The notes under the pieces are model-generated. The model searched no databases. It saw only the letters and a list, made by a program, of their open reading frames with translations, and was not told the origin of the DNA. This document shows positions 55,088-64,000 of a DNA stretch of 64,000 nucleotides, one piece after another. The stretch is from Gordonia paraffinivorans NBRC 108238 (GTDB taxonomy: Bacteria; Actinomycetota; Actinomycetes; Mycobacteriales; Mycobacteriaceae). Both the position numbers and the translations under genes were made by a program. The stretch covers positions 62,001 to 126,000 of the forward strand of contig NZ_BAOQ01000006.1 in assembly GCF_000344155.1 (NCBI RefSeq). The letters run 5' to 3'. Each line of letters starts with the position of its first letter. The first letter of the stretch is position 1.

Positions 55088-56464
55088 ATGACCAACCCGA
55101 TCGACCCGTCCCCGGCAACCCAGGGCACCGACCCCGCCGGCACCGGCACGCCGACGACCCCCGGGTCCCGTCCCAAGCCCGGGCCTCGTCCCAAGCCCGG
55201 CCCGCGGCCGGGCGCCCACGAGCCCGTCATCAACCACATCAGCGCCGGCGACCCCCACCGCTGGGGCCGCATCGACGAGTCGGGCGTCGTCTGGCTGAAG
55301 ACCGCCGACGGCGAGCGCGAGATCGGGTCGTGGCAGGCCGGCACCGTCGAGGAGGGTCTCGCCCACTTCGCACGGCGCTTCGAGGATCTCGCGACCGAGG
55401 TCGAGGTCCTCGAGGAACGGCTGACCGCGCGGTCCGGCGATCCCCGCAAGGCGCAGGCCGCCGCCAAGCACCTGCTCGCCGACCTCCCCAACGCCCACGT
55501 GATCGGCGACGTCGCCGCCCTCCAGCGGCGTCTCGAGGCGATCGTCGGCAGCGCCGACGAGGTCGCCGAGTCGATCAAGGCCGAACGCGAGAAGGCCCGC
55601 GCCGCCGCGATCGCCCGCAAGGAGGAACTCGCGGCCGAGGCCGAGAAGATCGGCGCCGAGGCGACCAACTGGAAGCACGCCGGCGACCGGCTGCGGGAGA
55701 TCCTCGACGAGTGGAAGTCGATCAAGGGCGTCGACCGCAAGACCGACGACGCCCTGTGGAAGCGCTACGCGAAGGCTCGCGACGCGTTCAACCGCCGTCG
55801 CGGCGCCCACTTCGCCGAGCTCGACCGGGAGCGCGCCGGGGCCAAGGAGCGCAAGGAGGCGCTCATCAAGCAGGCCGAGGAGCTGTCGAGTTCGACGGAC
55901 TGGGGCCCCACCTCGGCGAGGTTCCGCGAGCTGCTGCAGGAGTGGAAGGCCGCCGGCCGTGCGCCGCGCGACACCGACGAGGCGCTCTGGCAGCGGTTCA
56001 AGGCCGCCCAGGATGTCTTCTTCAGCGCGCGCAACGCCGCCACGTCCGAGCGCGACGCCGAGTACCAGGCGAACGCCAAGGCCAAGATCGAGCTGCTCGA
56101 GGCCGCGGAGAAAGCGATCGACCCCGAGTCCGACCTCGACGCCGCCCGGCGCGAGTTCCGCGCGTTCCGCGATCGCTGGGACGAGATCGGGAAGGTCCCG
56201 CGGGACCAGATGCACGCCCTCGAGAATCGCGTGCGGGCGCTCGAGAAGCGCATCCGCGACGCCGAGGAGGCGCAGTGGCAGCGCACCGATCCGGAGGCGC
56301 AGGCACGCGCGGCCCAGTTCGCCGAACGCGCCGATCAGCTCGAGGAGCAGGCCCGCAAGGCGGCCGAACGCGGCAAGGACCGCGACGCCGCGAAGCTGCG
56401 TGAGCAGGCCGCGCAGTGGCGCGAGTGGGCGGAGGCGGCGCAGAGCGCCATCTCCGACCGCTGA
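55088..56464 (+). CDS. DUF349 coiled-coil protein (Rv2731-like)
   Basis: The 458-residue protein has a Pro/Gly/Lys/Arg repeat start ([15 protein letters not shown]). A small domain near 55-85 ([24 protein letters not shown]) follows. Then there are several DUF349 helical-hairpin units, each about 70 residues with the W-K-x-(A/I)-K-G/A-x-P/D pattern ([56 protein letters not shown]), and a final charged coiled coil. The molecular role is unsettled. The ATG at 55088 is the start homologues share; a longer frame to 54980 overlaps the promoter. It is convergent with the next gene. Confidence 0.88.
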   Translation: MTNPIDPSPATQGTDPAGTGTPTTPGSRPKPGPRPKPGPRPGAHEPVINHISAGDPHRWGRIDESGVVWLKTADGEREIGSWQAGTVEEGLAHFARRFEDLATEVEVLEERLTARSGDPRKAQAAAKHLLADLPNAHVIGDVAALQRRLEAIVGSADEVAESIKAEREKARAAAIARKEELAAEAEKIGAEATNWKHAGDRLREILDEWKSIKGVDRKTDDALWKRYAKARDAFNRRRGAHFAELDRERAGAKERKEALIKQAEELSSSTDWGPTSARFRELLQEWKAAGRAPRDTDEALWQRFKAAQDVFFSARNAATSERDAEYQANAKAKIELLEAAEKAIDPESDLDAARREFRAFRDRWDEIGKVPRDQMHALENRVRALEKRIRDAEEAQWQRTDPEAQARAAQFAERADQLEEQARKAAERGKDRDAAKLREQAAQWREWAEAAQSAISDR

Positions 56465-56467
56465 GGA

Positions 56468-57085
56468 CTACGCGTCGGCGTCGGGGTTCTTCTTGTAGAG
56501 CGCCGTCGCGTAGGCCTCCTGCTCGGCGGCCTGCCGACGGCGCTCCGCCTCGATCGCGAGCTGGTATGACGACCGTGCCCACACCACGCGCGACCAGTGG
56601 AAGGTGAGCACGAACACCGCGACCCAGCCCAGGATCAGGCCGATGCCGACGCCCGACGGCGGCTCGACGCCGCCGATACCCGGGGTGTTGCGCGACCACC
56701 AGGCGAGCATCCCGGCGACGCAGGCGATGGCGCAGCCGCACAAGGCGACCCACGCCAGCACCCAGCGCCGGGTCACCAGCGCGAGCATCGACGCCACGAT
56801 GCCGAACAGCGCCACCAGCCAGACGAAGATGCGCGAGACGATGGTGACGCGCTCGGCCTCGGCCGACTCGGTGTAGGCCAGCACGTCGAGGCCGGACACC
56901 GATCCGGTGTGCGGGAGAACGAGCGACACCATCGCCACCAGCACCGCGACCGCGACGACGAGCGCGCGTGCGCCCGGGTCGATCTCGCCGGCGACCTTCC
57001 GCTCGGCCTTCCTCAGATCACGCTCGTACGCCTTGAACGCCTCGTCGCTGAGGTCGCCCGGGTTGCGGTCCGGGGTCTCGGACAT
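56468..57085 (-). CDS. Membrane protein of unknown function (Rv2732c-like)
   Basis: The 205-residue protein has a soluble start (SDEAFKAYERDLRKAERKVAGEIDPG), four membrane helices (ALVVAVAVLVAMVSLVLPHTG, IFVWLVALFGIVASMLALV, VLAWVALCGCAIACVAGMLAWW, GIGLILGWVAVFVLTF) and a charged helical tail. I do not recognise a characterised family. The ATG at 57085 is preferred over one at 57103 because GAGGCG lies upstream. It is 75 bases downstream of miaB on the same strand and may be co-transcribed, the same as in M. tuberculosis. Confidence 0.83.
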   Translation of the reverse strand: MSETPDRNPGDLSDEAFKAYERDLRKAERKVAGEIDPGARALVVAVAVLVAMVSLVLPHTGSVSGLDVLAYTESAEAERVTIVSRIFVWLVALFGIVASMLALVTRRWVLAWVALCGCAIACVAGMLAWWSRNTPGIGGVEPPSGVGIGLILGWVAVFVLTFHWSRVVWARSSYQLAIEAERRRQAAEQEAYATALYKKNPDADA

Positions 57086-57160
57086 GTCATCGCCTCGATT
57101 CATGTTGTGAGTCGTGAGGTCTCGTCGCCGCTTGGGTCTCGCCGGCCCTCGTCGGTCTGC

Positions 57161-58711
57161 TCAGCCGCAGGTGCCGCAACCGGCGTCCGCCGCCGGGACG
57201 GGCGGCGGCGCACCGATGCCCGGCAAGCCGAGGCCCACGCCGACCGGCGGGGTCGTCGGGGTGCGGCTCTGCTCGAAGGAGTCACCGGCACGCGTACGGC
57301 GGTGCGAACGGATCCCGGCATCGGCGATCAGATGGTGCGGCGCGGCGTCGGTCAGCACGGTGTGCACGATGTCGCCGGGCCGGATCGCCGACCCGGCGTC
57401 GCCGGGTGTGAAGTGCACGAGCCGGCCGTCGCGGGCACGGCCGGTCATGCGCCGGGTCTTCGCGGACTTGCGTCCCTCGTCGGCGACGACGAGAAGTTCC
57501 ACCTCGTTGCCGACCAGGGCCTGGTTCTCCGACAGGCAGATCCGCTCCTGCAGCGCGATGAGCCGCTGGTACCGCTCGCCGACGACGTCCGGCGGGACCT
57601 GATCGGGCATCGTGGCGGCCGGGGTGCCGGGGCGCGGCGAGTACTGGAAGGTGAACGCCGAGGAGAAGCGCGCGCGCTCGACGACGTCGAGGGTCGCCTG
57701 GAAGTCCTCCTCGGTCTCCCCCGGGAACCCGACGATGATGTCGGTGGTGATCGCCGCGTGCGGCATCGCCGCGCGGACCTTGTCGAGGATGCCGAGGAAC
57801 TTGGTCTGGCGGTAGCTGCGTCGCATGGCGCGCAGGATGCGGTCGGAGCCCGATTGCAGCGGCATGTGCAGCTGGGGGCACACGTTCGGGGTCTCGGCCA
57901 TGGCCTCGATGACATCGTCGGTGAACTCCGCCGGATGCGGCGAGGTGAACCGGACGCGCTCGAGACCCTCGATGTCGCCGCAGGCCCGCAGGAGCTCGGC
58001 GAACGCGCCGCGGTTGCGGGGCTGGTCCGGGTCGGCGAAGGACATGCCGTAGGCGTTGACGTTCTGGCCGAGCAGCGTCACCTCGAGCACGCCCTGGTCG
58101 ACGAGCGCCTGCACCTCGGCCAGCACGTCGCCGGGACGGCGGTCGACCTCCTTGCCGCGCAACGACGGGACGATGCAGAACGTGCAGGTGTTGTTGCAGC
58201 CCACCGACACCGACACCCACCCCGAGTAGGCCGACTCCCGCTTGGCGGGCAGCGTCGACGGGAAGCGCTCGAGCGAGTCGAGGATCTCGACCTGCGCCTC
58301 CTCGTTGTGGCGGGCACGTTCGAGGAGGGCCGGCAGCGAGCCGATGTTGTGCGTGCCGAACACCACGTCGACCCACGGCGCCTTGGCGATGACGGCGTCC
58401 TTGTCCTTCTGCGCGAGGCAGCCGCCGACCGCGATCTGCATGCCGGGACGGCGCGACTTGACCGGCGCGAGATGCGACAGGTTTCCGTAGAGCTTGTTGT
58501 CGGCGTTCTCGCGGATCGCGCAGGTGTTGAACACCACGAGATCGGCGTCGGCATCGTCGTCGGCCCGCACGTACCCCGCGTCCTCGAGCAGGCCGGCGAT
58601 GCGCTCGGAGTCGTGGACGTTCATCTGGCAGCCGTAGGTCCGGACCTGGTAGCTGCGGGGGTGTGGGGTCGATGCGGCCTCGTCAGGCCTGTCCGACAAC
58701 TCGATACTCAC
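57161..58711 (-). CDS. miaB: tRNA-2-methylthio-N6-dimethylallyladenosine synthase MiaB
   Basis: MiaB adds the methylthio group to i6A37 of tRNA after MiaA. The 516-residue protein has the N-terminal methylthiotransferase domain with three cluster cysteines (YGCQMN, NTCAIR, GGCLAQ), a radical-SAM core ([19 protein letters not shown]) and a TRAM domain (about 375-440). The 50-residue tail ends in DAGCGTCG, an unusual Cys-rich end that is conserved in mycobacterial MiaB-like proteins only in part. The GTG at 58711 has GGTAGGA upstream. Confidence 0.96.
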   Translation of the reverse strand: MSIELSDRPDEAASTPHPRSYQVRTYGCQMNVHDSERIAGLLEDAGYVRADDDADADLVVFNTCAIRENADNKLYGNLSHLAPVKSRRPGMQIAVGGCLAQKDKDAVIAKAPWVDVVFGTHNIGSLPALLERARHNEEAQVEILDSLERFPSTLPAKRESAYSGWVSVSVGCNNTCTFCIVPSLRGKEVDRRPGDVLAEVQALVDQGVLEVTLLGQNVNAYGMSFADPDQPRNRGAFAELLRACGDIEGLERVRFTSPHPAEFTDDVIEAMAETPNVCPQLHMPLQSGSDRILRAMRRSYRQTKFLGILDKVRAAMPHAAITTDIIVGFPGETEEDFQATLDVVERARFSSAFTFQYSPRPGTPAATMPDQVPPDVVGERYQRLIALQERICLSENQALVGNEVELLVVADEGRKSAKTRRMTGRARDGRLVHFTPGDAGSAIRPGDIVHTVLTDAAPHHLIADAGIRSHRRTRAGDSFEQSRTPTTPPVGVGLGLPGIGAPPPVPAADAGCGTCG

Positions 58712-58819
58712 TCCTACCAGGGTACGGGGCCGACGCAAATCGCCTCGCGCGCGCAGTCTGTCACACCGTCCGGCGACTCACCAGAGTGACCCACACCACG
58801 CGGGGACACATTTTTTCGT

Positions 58820-58825
58820 TAGGGT
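58820..58825 (+). promoter_or_regulatory. -10 element (TAGGGT) of the glu operon
   Basis: TAGGGT ends 6 bases before the gluA ATG at 58832, predicting a leaderless mRNA. A TTTTTT run lies just upstream. No Shine-Dalgarno sequence is present, which fits. Confidence 0.5.
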
Positions 58826-58831
58826 GCCAGA

Positions 58832-59605
58832 ATGACCGTTTCGCCGAGCAAGTCCGCGGACCCCGGGTCCCAGCCGATGATCTCGATGCGCGGGGTGCAG
58901 AAGCACTTCGGCTCGCTGCACGTTCTCAAGGACATCGACCTCGAGGTCCCGGCCGGACAGGTCGTGGTCGTCCTCGGGCCGTCCGGGTCGGGCAAGTCGA
59001 CCCTCTGTCGCACCATCAACCGTCTCGAACCCATCGATGCCGGCGAGATCCGCATCCAGGGTGAGCTGCTCCCCTCGGAAGGCAAGGACCTCGCCCGACT
59101 GCGCGCCGACGTGGGCATGGTGTTCCAGTCGTTCAACCTGTTCTCCCACAAGACGATCCTGGAGAACGTCACCCTCGCCCCGACCAAGGTGCGCAAGAAG
59201 TCGAAGGACGAGGCGAACAAGCGCGCGCTCGAACTCCTCGAGCGAGTCGGCATCGCCAGCCAGAAGGACAAGTACCCCGCCCAGCTGTCGGGCGGACAGC
59301 AGCAGCGCGTCGCCATCGCGCGCTCACTGGCGATGGACCCGAAGATCATGCTGTTCGACGAGCCGACGTCAGCCCTCGACCCGGAGATGGTCAACGAGGT
59401 CCTCGACGTCATGGTGTCCCTCGCCAAAGAGGGCATGACGATGCTCGTCGTCACCCACGAGATGGGCTTCGCCCGCAAGGCCGCCGACCGGGTGATCTTC
59501 ATGGCCGACGGCGCGATCGTCGAGGACTCCGATCCCGACACCTTCTTCACCTCCCCGGAGTCCGACCGCGCCCGCGACTTCCTCAGCAAGATCCTGGGGC
59601 ACTGA
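58832..59605 (+). CDS. gluA: Glutamate ABC transporter ATP-binding protein GluA
   Basis: GluA is the ATPase of a polar-amino-acid importer. The 257-residue protein has Walker [11 protein letters not shown]-loop MVFQSFNLF, signature [15 protein letters not shown], Walker [15 protein letters not shown] and the H-loop VVTHEMGFA. The gene order ATPase, binding protein, permease, permease, followed by recX-recA, is that of Corynebacterium glutamicum gluABCD, so glutamate is the best guess. The start ATG at 58832 is leaderless. Overlap TGATG with gluB couples translation. Confidence 0.93.
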   Translation: MTVSPSKSADPGSQPMISMRGVQKHFGSLHVLKDIDLEVPAGQVVVVLGPSGSGKSTLCRTINRLEPIDAGEIRIQGELLPSEGKDLARLRADVGMVFQSFNLFSHKTILENVTLAPTKVRKKSKDEANKRALELLERVGIASQKDKYPAQLSGGQQQRVAIARSLAMDPKIMLFDEPTSALDPEMVNEVLDVMVSLAKEGMTMLVVTHEMGFARKAADRVIFMADGAIVEDSDPDTFFTSPESDRARDFLSKILGH

Positions 59606-60603
59606 TGCACATGAGGAGCACACGCACCGCGCTCGTGATCCTGGCCGTCGGCGCGCTGTTCGCAGGTCTGCTGACCGGCTGCGGCAGCACCGATCCGCGC
59701 AACCTGCTGGACTCGGTCCGCGACGGGAACGTCATCCTCGGCGTCAAGTTCGACCAGCCCGGTCTCGGCCTGTACGAGCCGAACGGCAACGTCACCGGCT
59801 TCGACGCGACGGTCGCGCGCTACGTGGTCAACCACATTGCCGACCAGCTCGGCGTCGACCACCCGAAGGTCACCTGGCGCGAGACGCCCTCGGCACGCCG
59901 CGAGGCGATGATCGACAACGGCGAGGTCGACCTGATCGCCGCCACCTATTCGATCACCTCCGCCCGGGCGAAGAAGGTCTCCTTCGGCGGCCCGTACCTG
60001 CAGACCTACCAGGGCCTGATGGTCCGCGCCGACGACAACTCGATCACACAGCTCGAGGATCTCGACAACGGCAAGAAGCTCTGCTCGGTCACCGGGTCGA
60101 CGTCGGCGCAGAACGTCAAGGCCCAGCTGCCCACCGTCCAGCTGCAGGAGTACGACTCCTACTCGGCATGCGTGGAGGCGCTGCGCCGCGGCAAGGTCGA
60201 CGCCCTCACCACCGACGAGGCGATCCTCGCCGGCTACTCGAACTTCTGGAAGGGCGAGTTCAAGCTCGTCACGATGACCTACCTGAAGAACGCCTGCGTG
60301 AAGGACGCCCTGAAGACGGCGGGCAGCCCGTTTTCGACCGAGCGCTACGGCGTCGGCGTGGCACTCGGGGACGAGGCGTCGGTCGAGGCGATCAACAAGG
60401 CACTCGACGAGATGCTCACCCCGGTCGACGGCGGCGAGTCCGCCTGGAACAAGGCGCTGCGCGACAACCTCGGCGACACCTACGTCGACGAGATCATCGC
60501 GCGCGCCGACGAACCCGATTCGAAGTTCCCGTACCTGCCCGTCCCCGGCGACCTCGACTTCCTCGATTCGACGTCGAAGCCGTGCCCGGCCGGGCTGAAG
60601 TGA
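59605..60603 (+). CDS. gluB: Glutamate-binding lipoprotein GluB
   Basis: The 332-residue solute-binding protein has a lipoprotein signal (TRTALVILAVGALFAGLLTGC, lipobox LTGC) and a periplasmic-binding family 3 domain: GNVILGVKFDQPGLG, GFDATVARYVV, EVDLIAATYSITSARAKKVSFGGPYL, and DALTTDEAILAGY. It is anchored outside the membrane and delivers substrate to GluC/GluD. The ATG at 59605 shares one base with the gluA stop; a second ATG at 59611 is also possible. The first gap after it is 13 bases to gluC. Confidence 0.94.
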   Translation: MHMRSTRTALVILAVGALFAGLLTGCGSTDPRNLLDSVRDGNVILGVKFDQPGLGLYEPNGNVTGFDATVARYVVNHIADQLGVDHPKVTWRETPSARREAMIDNGEVDLIAATYSITSARAKKVSFGGPYLQTYQGLMVRADDNSITQLEDLDNGKKLCSVTGSTSAQNVKAQLPTVQLQEYDSYSACVEALRRGKVDALTTDEAILAGYSNFWKGEFKLVTMTYLKNACVKDALKTAGSPFSTERYGVGVALGDEASVEAINKALDEMLTPVDGGESAWNKALRDNLGDTYVDEIIARADEPDSKFPYLPVPGDLDFLDSTSKPCPAGLK

Positions 60604-60616
60604 GAGGAGAGAACGG

Positions 60617-61294
60617 ATGAACGACGTCTCTCTGTGGGACAGCATGGGGCCGCAGCTGTGGCCGGCCTTCTGGGTCACCATCCAGCTGACCTTCTACTCC
60701 GCGATCGGCTCCCTGATCTGGGGCACGATCCTGGCCGCCATGCGGGTCTCCCCCGTCCCGGTTATGCGCGGCTTCGCCACCGTCTACGTCAACGTCGTCC
60801 GTAACACGCCCCTGACGCTGGTCGTGCTGTTCTGCGCGATCGGCCTCTACCAGAACCTGGGCCTGACCTTCGCCCCGACGATCAAGTCGAACAACTTCTG
60901 GCTGGCGGTCCTGGCGTTCGTGCTCTACACGTCCACCTTCGTGTGCGAGACGCTGCGGTCCGGTTTCAACACCGTGCCGCTGGGCCAGGCCGAGGCGGCC
61001 CGGTCGTTGGGCATGTCGTTCACGCAGGTGTTCGGGATCATCGTGCTCCCGCAGGCGATCCGGTCGGTGATCGGGCCGCTGGGCAGCGTGCTGATCGCCC
61101 TGACCAAGAACACCACGATCGCCTCGGTGATCGGTGTCGCGGAGGCCGCGGCGCTGATGAAGACCGAGATCGAGACCTTCTCCGACCAACTGTTCGTGAT
61201 CTTCGGCGTGATCGCCGTGGGCTTCATGATCATCACCCTCACCGAGGGGGCCGTGTTCGGCTACCTCGCCAAGCGACTGGCGGTGAAGCGATGA
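60617..61294 (+). CDS. gluC: Glutamate ABC transporter permease GluC
   Basis: This 225-residue membrane protein has five hydrophobic segments and the EAA loop ([25 protein letters not shown]) that docks to the ATPase. It belongs to the HisM/GlnP-type permeases, which pair as heterodimers with the following gene. The ATG at 60617 has GAGAGGAGAG upstream. Its stop overlaps the gluD ATG (ATGA). Confidence 0.94.
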   Translation: MNDVSLWDSMGPQLWPAFWVTIQLTFYSAIGSLIWGTILAAMRVSPVPVMRGFATVYVNVVRNTPLTLVVLFCAIGLYQNLGLTFAPTIKSNNFWLAVLAFVLYTSTFVCETLRSGFNTVPLGQAEAARSLGMSFTQVFGIIVLPQAIRSVIGPLGSVLIALTKNTTIASVIGVAEAAALMKTEIETFSDQLFVIFGVIAVGFMIITLTEGAVFGYLAKRLAVKR

Positions 61295-62172
61295 GCGCCG
61301 AATCAACCGTTCTCTACGACGCCCCGGGACCCCGCGCACGAGCGCGCAACCGCATCACGGCGGTCGTCTTCATCGGACTGCTCGTCGCGGCCCTGGTCTA
61401 TGTGATCGCGGTGCTCGCCTCCAACGAGCAGTTCACCGCCGAGAAGTGGAGTCCGTTCGTCACCTGGTCGACCTGGACGGGCTACATCCTGCCCGGCCTG
61501 TGGCGGACCCTCGCCGCGGCCGCGGTGTCCATCGTGCTGTCGCTGCTGCTCGGTGCGATCCTCGGCATCGGACGACTGTCGGAACACCTATGGGTTCGGG
61601 CGGTCGCCGGGTTCTTCGTCGAGGTGTTCCGCGCCATCCCGGTGCTGATCCTGATGGTGTTCACCTGGTTCCTGTTCGCCATCTACGGCATCTTCCCGTC
61701 GTCGATGCTGGCGTTCGCCGCCGTCGTCACGGGACTGACGCTCTACAACGGCTCGGTGATGGCCGAGATCCTGCGGTCCGGCATCAACTCGCTGCCGAAG
61801 GGCCAGACCGAGGCGTCGCTGTCGCTGGGCCTGCGCAAGTCGCAGATGATGCGTCTCGTGCTCCTGCCGCAGGCGATCACGGCGATGATGCCGGCCCTGA
61901 TCTCGCAGATGGTGGTGGCGCTGAAGGACTCCGCGCTGGGCTACATCATCGGCTATTCGGAGGTCGTTCGAAGCGGCCTGCTGTCGGCTTCGCGGTACGG
62001 CAACTACATCCCGGCGCTCATCGTGGTCGCGGCGATCATGATCTGCATCAACTTCGGGTTGTCGAAGCTGGCGACCTACGTCGAGCGGCGCCTGCGTCAG
62101 GGCAGCCGGTCGTCGGCCGCGCCTGCCGATCCGGAGAAGGCCGAGCTGGCCGCATCGGAGAACCTTCTCTGA
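61291..62172 (+). CDS. gluD: Glutamate ABC transporter permease GluD
   Basis: The 293-residue partner permease has an N-terminal extra membrane helix ([22 protein letters not shown]) and a core with EAA loop ([27 protein letters not shown]). The C-terminal tail is cytosolic and Ala/Ser/Glu-rich. The start ATG at 61291 overlaps gluC. It is the last gene of the operon; the next gene, 42 bases on, has different base composition and is likely separate. Confidence 0.93.
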   Translation: MSAESTVLYDAPGPRARARNRITAVVFIGLLVAALVYVIAVLASNEQFTAEKWSPFVTWSTWTGYILPGLWRTLAAAAVSIVLSLLLGAILGIGRLSEHLWVRAVAGFFVEVFRAIPVLILMVFTWFLFAIYGIFPSSMLAFAAVVTGLTLYNGSVMAEILRSGINSLPKGQTEASLSLGLRKSQMMRLVLLPQAITAMMPALISQMVVALKDSALGYIIGYSEVVRSGLLSASRYGNYIPALIVVAAIMICINFGLSKLATYVERRLRQGSRSSAAPADPEKAELAASENLL

Positions 62173-62214
62173 CGCCCAGCCAAGGTAACGATTTGTCCGA
62201 ATTACGATGAAGAG

Positions 62215-62973
62215 ATGACCATCAACACCCCCAATCCTGAGGGTCAGTTTCCTCCCGGAGGCCCCTTCCCCCCGAACCCACATCAGAATCCTCCACAGCA
62301 GGCTGGTCAGAAGACGAAGGTGACCATGTCGTTGCCAGTTCTGGCGCTCTTCACCTTCGCGCTGGTCGCAATCACCGGTCTGGTGGCCTCTCTGGTCACC
62401 GCAGCCGTGGTAAAGGAAGACACGTCGTCCAGGTCATCCAGCAATGTCGCAGATGCCACCAACTCCGAAGCGGTGTACGGAAACAACACCACGACCACCA
62501 CGACAACGTCGGCGTCGGCTGTGTACGGGCTCAACCAGCCCATCACCAACGGAGACGTGAAGTTCACTCTGATCAGCGCCGAGAGCCCCGCCACCATCAC
62601 CAAGTACGATGCCAGCGATGGATCGAGCGGTTACGTCTCCGTGTCGCCCAAGCCAAACGCCAAGTTCATCCTTCTCCATGCGAATGTGGAGAACATCGGA
62701 AGAACTCCCGAGAACAGGCTGTACATCGCCGCAGTTGTTCTCAGCGATCAGCAGGATCGTCTCTTTAACACCATCCACGAAAACTACGCAATCCAGCAGA
62801 ACTTCGACCGCGAAGAGCGGAACGACGAACTGCAGCCGGGCTTCTCCGACGAGGTGTGGTTCCTCTACGAGGTCCCCAAGGCTGCTCAGATCGAGTATGT
62901 CGCCCTCACTGATGGTGACTCTCGCGGCAACGGTGAGAGCTACGACATCATCAGGCTCCCCAAGGCGCTATGA
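62215..62973 (+). CDS. Membrane-anchored protein with DUF4352-like extracytoplasmic domain, lower GC
   Basis: The 252-residue protein has a Pro/Gln/Asn-rich cytosolic N-terminus (1-33), one membrane helix (SLPVLALFTFALVAITGLVASLVTAAVV) and a linker containing a run of seven Thr between two AVYG tetrapeptides. A beta-rich outer domain (about 105-250) resembles DUF4352/telokin-like Ig folds (FILLHANVENIGRTPENRLYIAAVVLSDQQDRLF). Codon use includes far more A/T-ending codons than its neighbours, suggesting recent acquisition. I do not recognise a named homologue. The ATG at 62215 is the only start near the frame opening, with GATGAAGAG upstream. Confidence 0.75.
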   Translation: MTINTPNPEGQFPPGGPFPPNPHQNPPQQAGQKTKVTMSLPVLALFTFALVAITGLVASLVTAAVVKEDTSSRSSSNVADATNSEAVYGNNTTTTTTTSASAVYGLNQPITNGDVKFTLISAESPATITKYDASDGSSGYVSVSPKPNAKFILLHANVENIGRTPENRLYIAAVVLSDQQDRLFNTIHENYAIQQNFDREERNDELQPGFSDEVWFLYEVPKAAQIEYVALTDGDSRGNGESYDIIRLPKAL

Positions 62974-63104
62974 CTCAGCCGTGACAGCCACCCCACTCGC
63001 TGACGGTCTCCCAGGTCGCAGGACTCTACGGGCCTGGCACGGACAACTACCGTATCGGGAGTTCTGTAGGCGTTCGGACTGGAACGACTCAACCGGCGAG
63101 GCGT

Positions 63105-63653
63105 TCAGCTGCCCTGGAAACCCATAAGCGCCTCCCCCACGACGTCGAACGCCATCGACTGCGGGTAACCGCGCCTGACGAGGAAACCGACGAGGCGTCG
63201 CATCATCTTGTCCCGTTCGGCGCGGTCGGCGGCTATCCGTTCGACGACCGTTGGGGTGAGCTTGCGCGCGACCAGCTGCGCGGCGATCTCGCGTTCGTCG
63301 TCGGGGTCGATGTCGCCGAGCGCCTCGGTGATGATCGACTCCGCGATTCCCTTGTTGCGCAGCTCGTGTTTGAGCGCCACTCGCCCCTTGCCAGAATTCT
63401 GGTGGCGCGAGCGGACCCACTCGGCGGCGAAGTCGGAGTCGTCGAGGAGCTGATGCCGGTCGAGACGGGCCATCACCTCGTCGACGGTGTCCGCGTCGAA
63501 TCCCTTGCGGGTCAGACGTTCACGCATTTCCTGCCGGGAACGCGCTCGGACCCCGAGCAGTCGTAGCGCGGAATCCCATGCGCTGGGTCCCTTGCGGTCG
63601 GGAGCTGCCTCCCGACGCCTCTGCGTCTGCTCGGGGTCCGGTGTGTCGTTCAA
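63105..63653 (-). CDS. recX: Regulatory protein RecX
   Basis: RecX binds RecA filaments and limits their activity. The 182-residue protein consists of three-helix repeats: SALRLLGVRARSRQEMRERLTRKGFDADTVDEVMARL, then the DDSDFAAEWVRSR unit and a third ending LVRRGYPQSMAFDVV. The TTG at 63653 (MNDTPDPEQT) is used, 8 bases after the recA stop with AAGGCGG just upstream. A longer frame enters recA itself. Co-transcription with recA is expected, and SOS control comes from recA upstream outside the window. Confidence 0.93.
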   Translation of the reverse strand: MNDTPDPEQTQRRREAAPDRKGPSAWDSALRLLGVRARSRQEMRERLTRKGFDADTVDEVMARLDRHQLLDDSDFAAEWVRSRHQNSGKGRVALKHELRNKGIAESIITEALGDIDPDDEREIAAQLVARKLTPTVVERIAADRAERDKMMRRLVGFLVRRGYPQSMAFDVVGEALMGFQGS

Positions 63654-63661
63654 TGTCCGCC

Positions 63662-64000
<339 letters not shown>

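Noticed and set aside
53250-55118. A 622-residue fusion containing MiaA
   Set aside because: The frame runs upstream through the Rv2728c-like gene and intergenic DNA. MiaA is complete from the ATG at 54170, which overlaps the upstream stop by ATGA.
62974-63104. A further gene between the low-GC gene and recX
   Set aside because: Open frames here have no start with a ribosome-binding site and no recognisable similarity; treated as non-coding.

Overview
The window is high-GC actinobacterial chromosome (strong G/C third-position bias, many GTG and a few TTG starts). Its gene order follows the Mycobacterium tuberculosis Rv2673 to Rv2737c block: aftC, msrB, heme genes, DUF3000, RNase D, dxs, TrmA-like methyltransferase, APC permease, ceoBC, DUF3159, OB-fold, hydrolase, DUF3710, dut, DUF3093, DUF4193, cei, suhB, ppgK, sigA, YihY, DUF3039, DUF3099, sigB, ideR, PAC2, nrdR, chiZ, lexA, hflX, dapF, miaA, DUF349, miaB, recX, recA. 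An arabinogalactan arabinosyltransferase and a glu transporter beside recX (an arrangement known from Corynebacterium glutamicum) fit a mycolic-acid actinobacterium (Mycobacteriales). Gordonia or a close relative is my best guess; the genus is inference.

Layout. 1-5.6 kb: cell-wall arabinosyltransferase (cut by the window edge), methionine sulfoxide reductase, a charged small protein, and the hemE-cgoX-chdC operon of the coproporphyrin-dependent heme pathway. 5.7-10.2 kb: DUF3000 and an RNase D-like protein, an Rv0910-type SRPBCC protein, and dxs (isoprenoids). 10.3-15.0 kb: a KimA-like potassium permease translationally coupled to a TRAM-domain RNA methyltransferase, divergent from two RCK (TrkA-type) proteins. 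15-20.6 kb: conserved small actinobacterial genes plus dut and the envelope protein Cei. 20.7-24.3 kb: suhB, polyphosphate glucokinase, and the principal sigma factor SigA.

24.3-35.8 kb: small zinc-ribbon proteins, an SF2 helicase, a YihY membrane protein, SigB behind an ECF-type promoter, an AcuC-type deacetylase coupled to a GNAT/acyl-CoA-ligase fusion (reversible lysine acetylation), and the iron regulator IdeR. 35.8-49.2 kb: DUF4192, a lipoprotein, a PAC2 protein coupled to a DUF3516 helicase with an apparent CTG start, intact oxyR divergent from ahpCD, a class III aminotransferase, HrpA and NrdR. 49.3-54.9 kb: the chiZ/lexA SOS pair, then hflX and dapF-miaA-Rv2728c-like genes. 55-64 kb: a DUF349 coiled-coil protein, a membrane protein, miaB, the gluABCD transporter operon, one lower-GC membrane-anchored protein, and recX-recA (recA cut by the edge).

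Stress and housekeeping regulators are concentrated here (SigA, SigB, IdeR, OxyR, LexA, NrdR, AcuC/Pat). I found no CRISPR array, tRNA, rRNA, insertion sequence or prophage. Departures from the mycobacterial order appear as small inserted gene sets: Rv0910-like gene, SF2 helicase, acuC-pat, DUF4192-lipoprotein, DUF3516 helicase-oxyR-ahpCD, aminotransferase-hrpA, and glu-low-GC gene. I did not find an obviously new multi-gene system. The acuC-pat pair and the potassium permease/RCK group are the most interesting functional modules.
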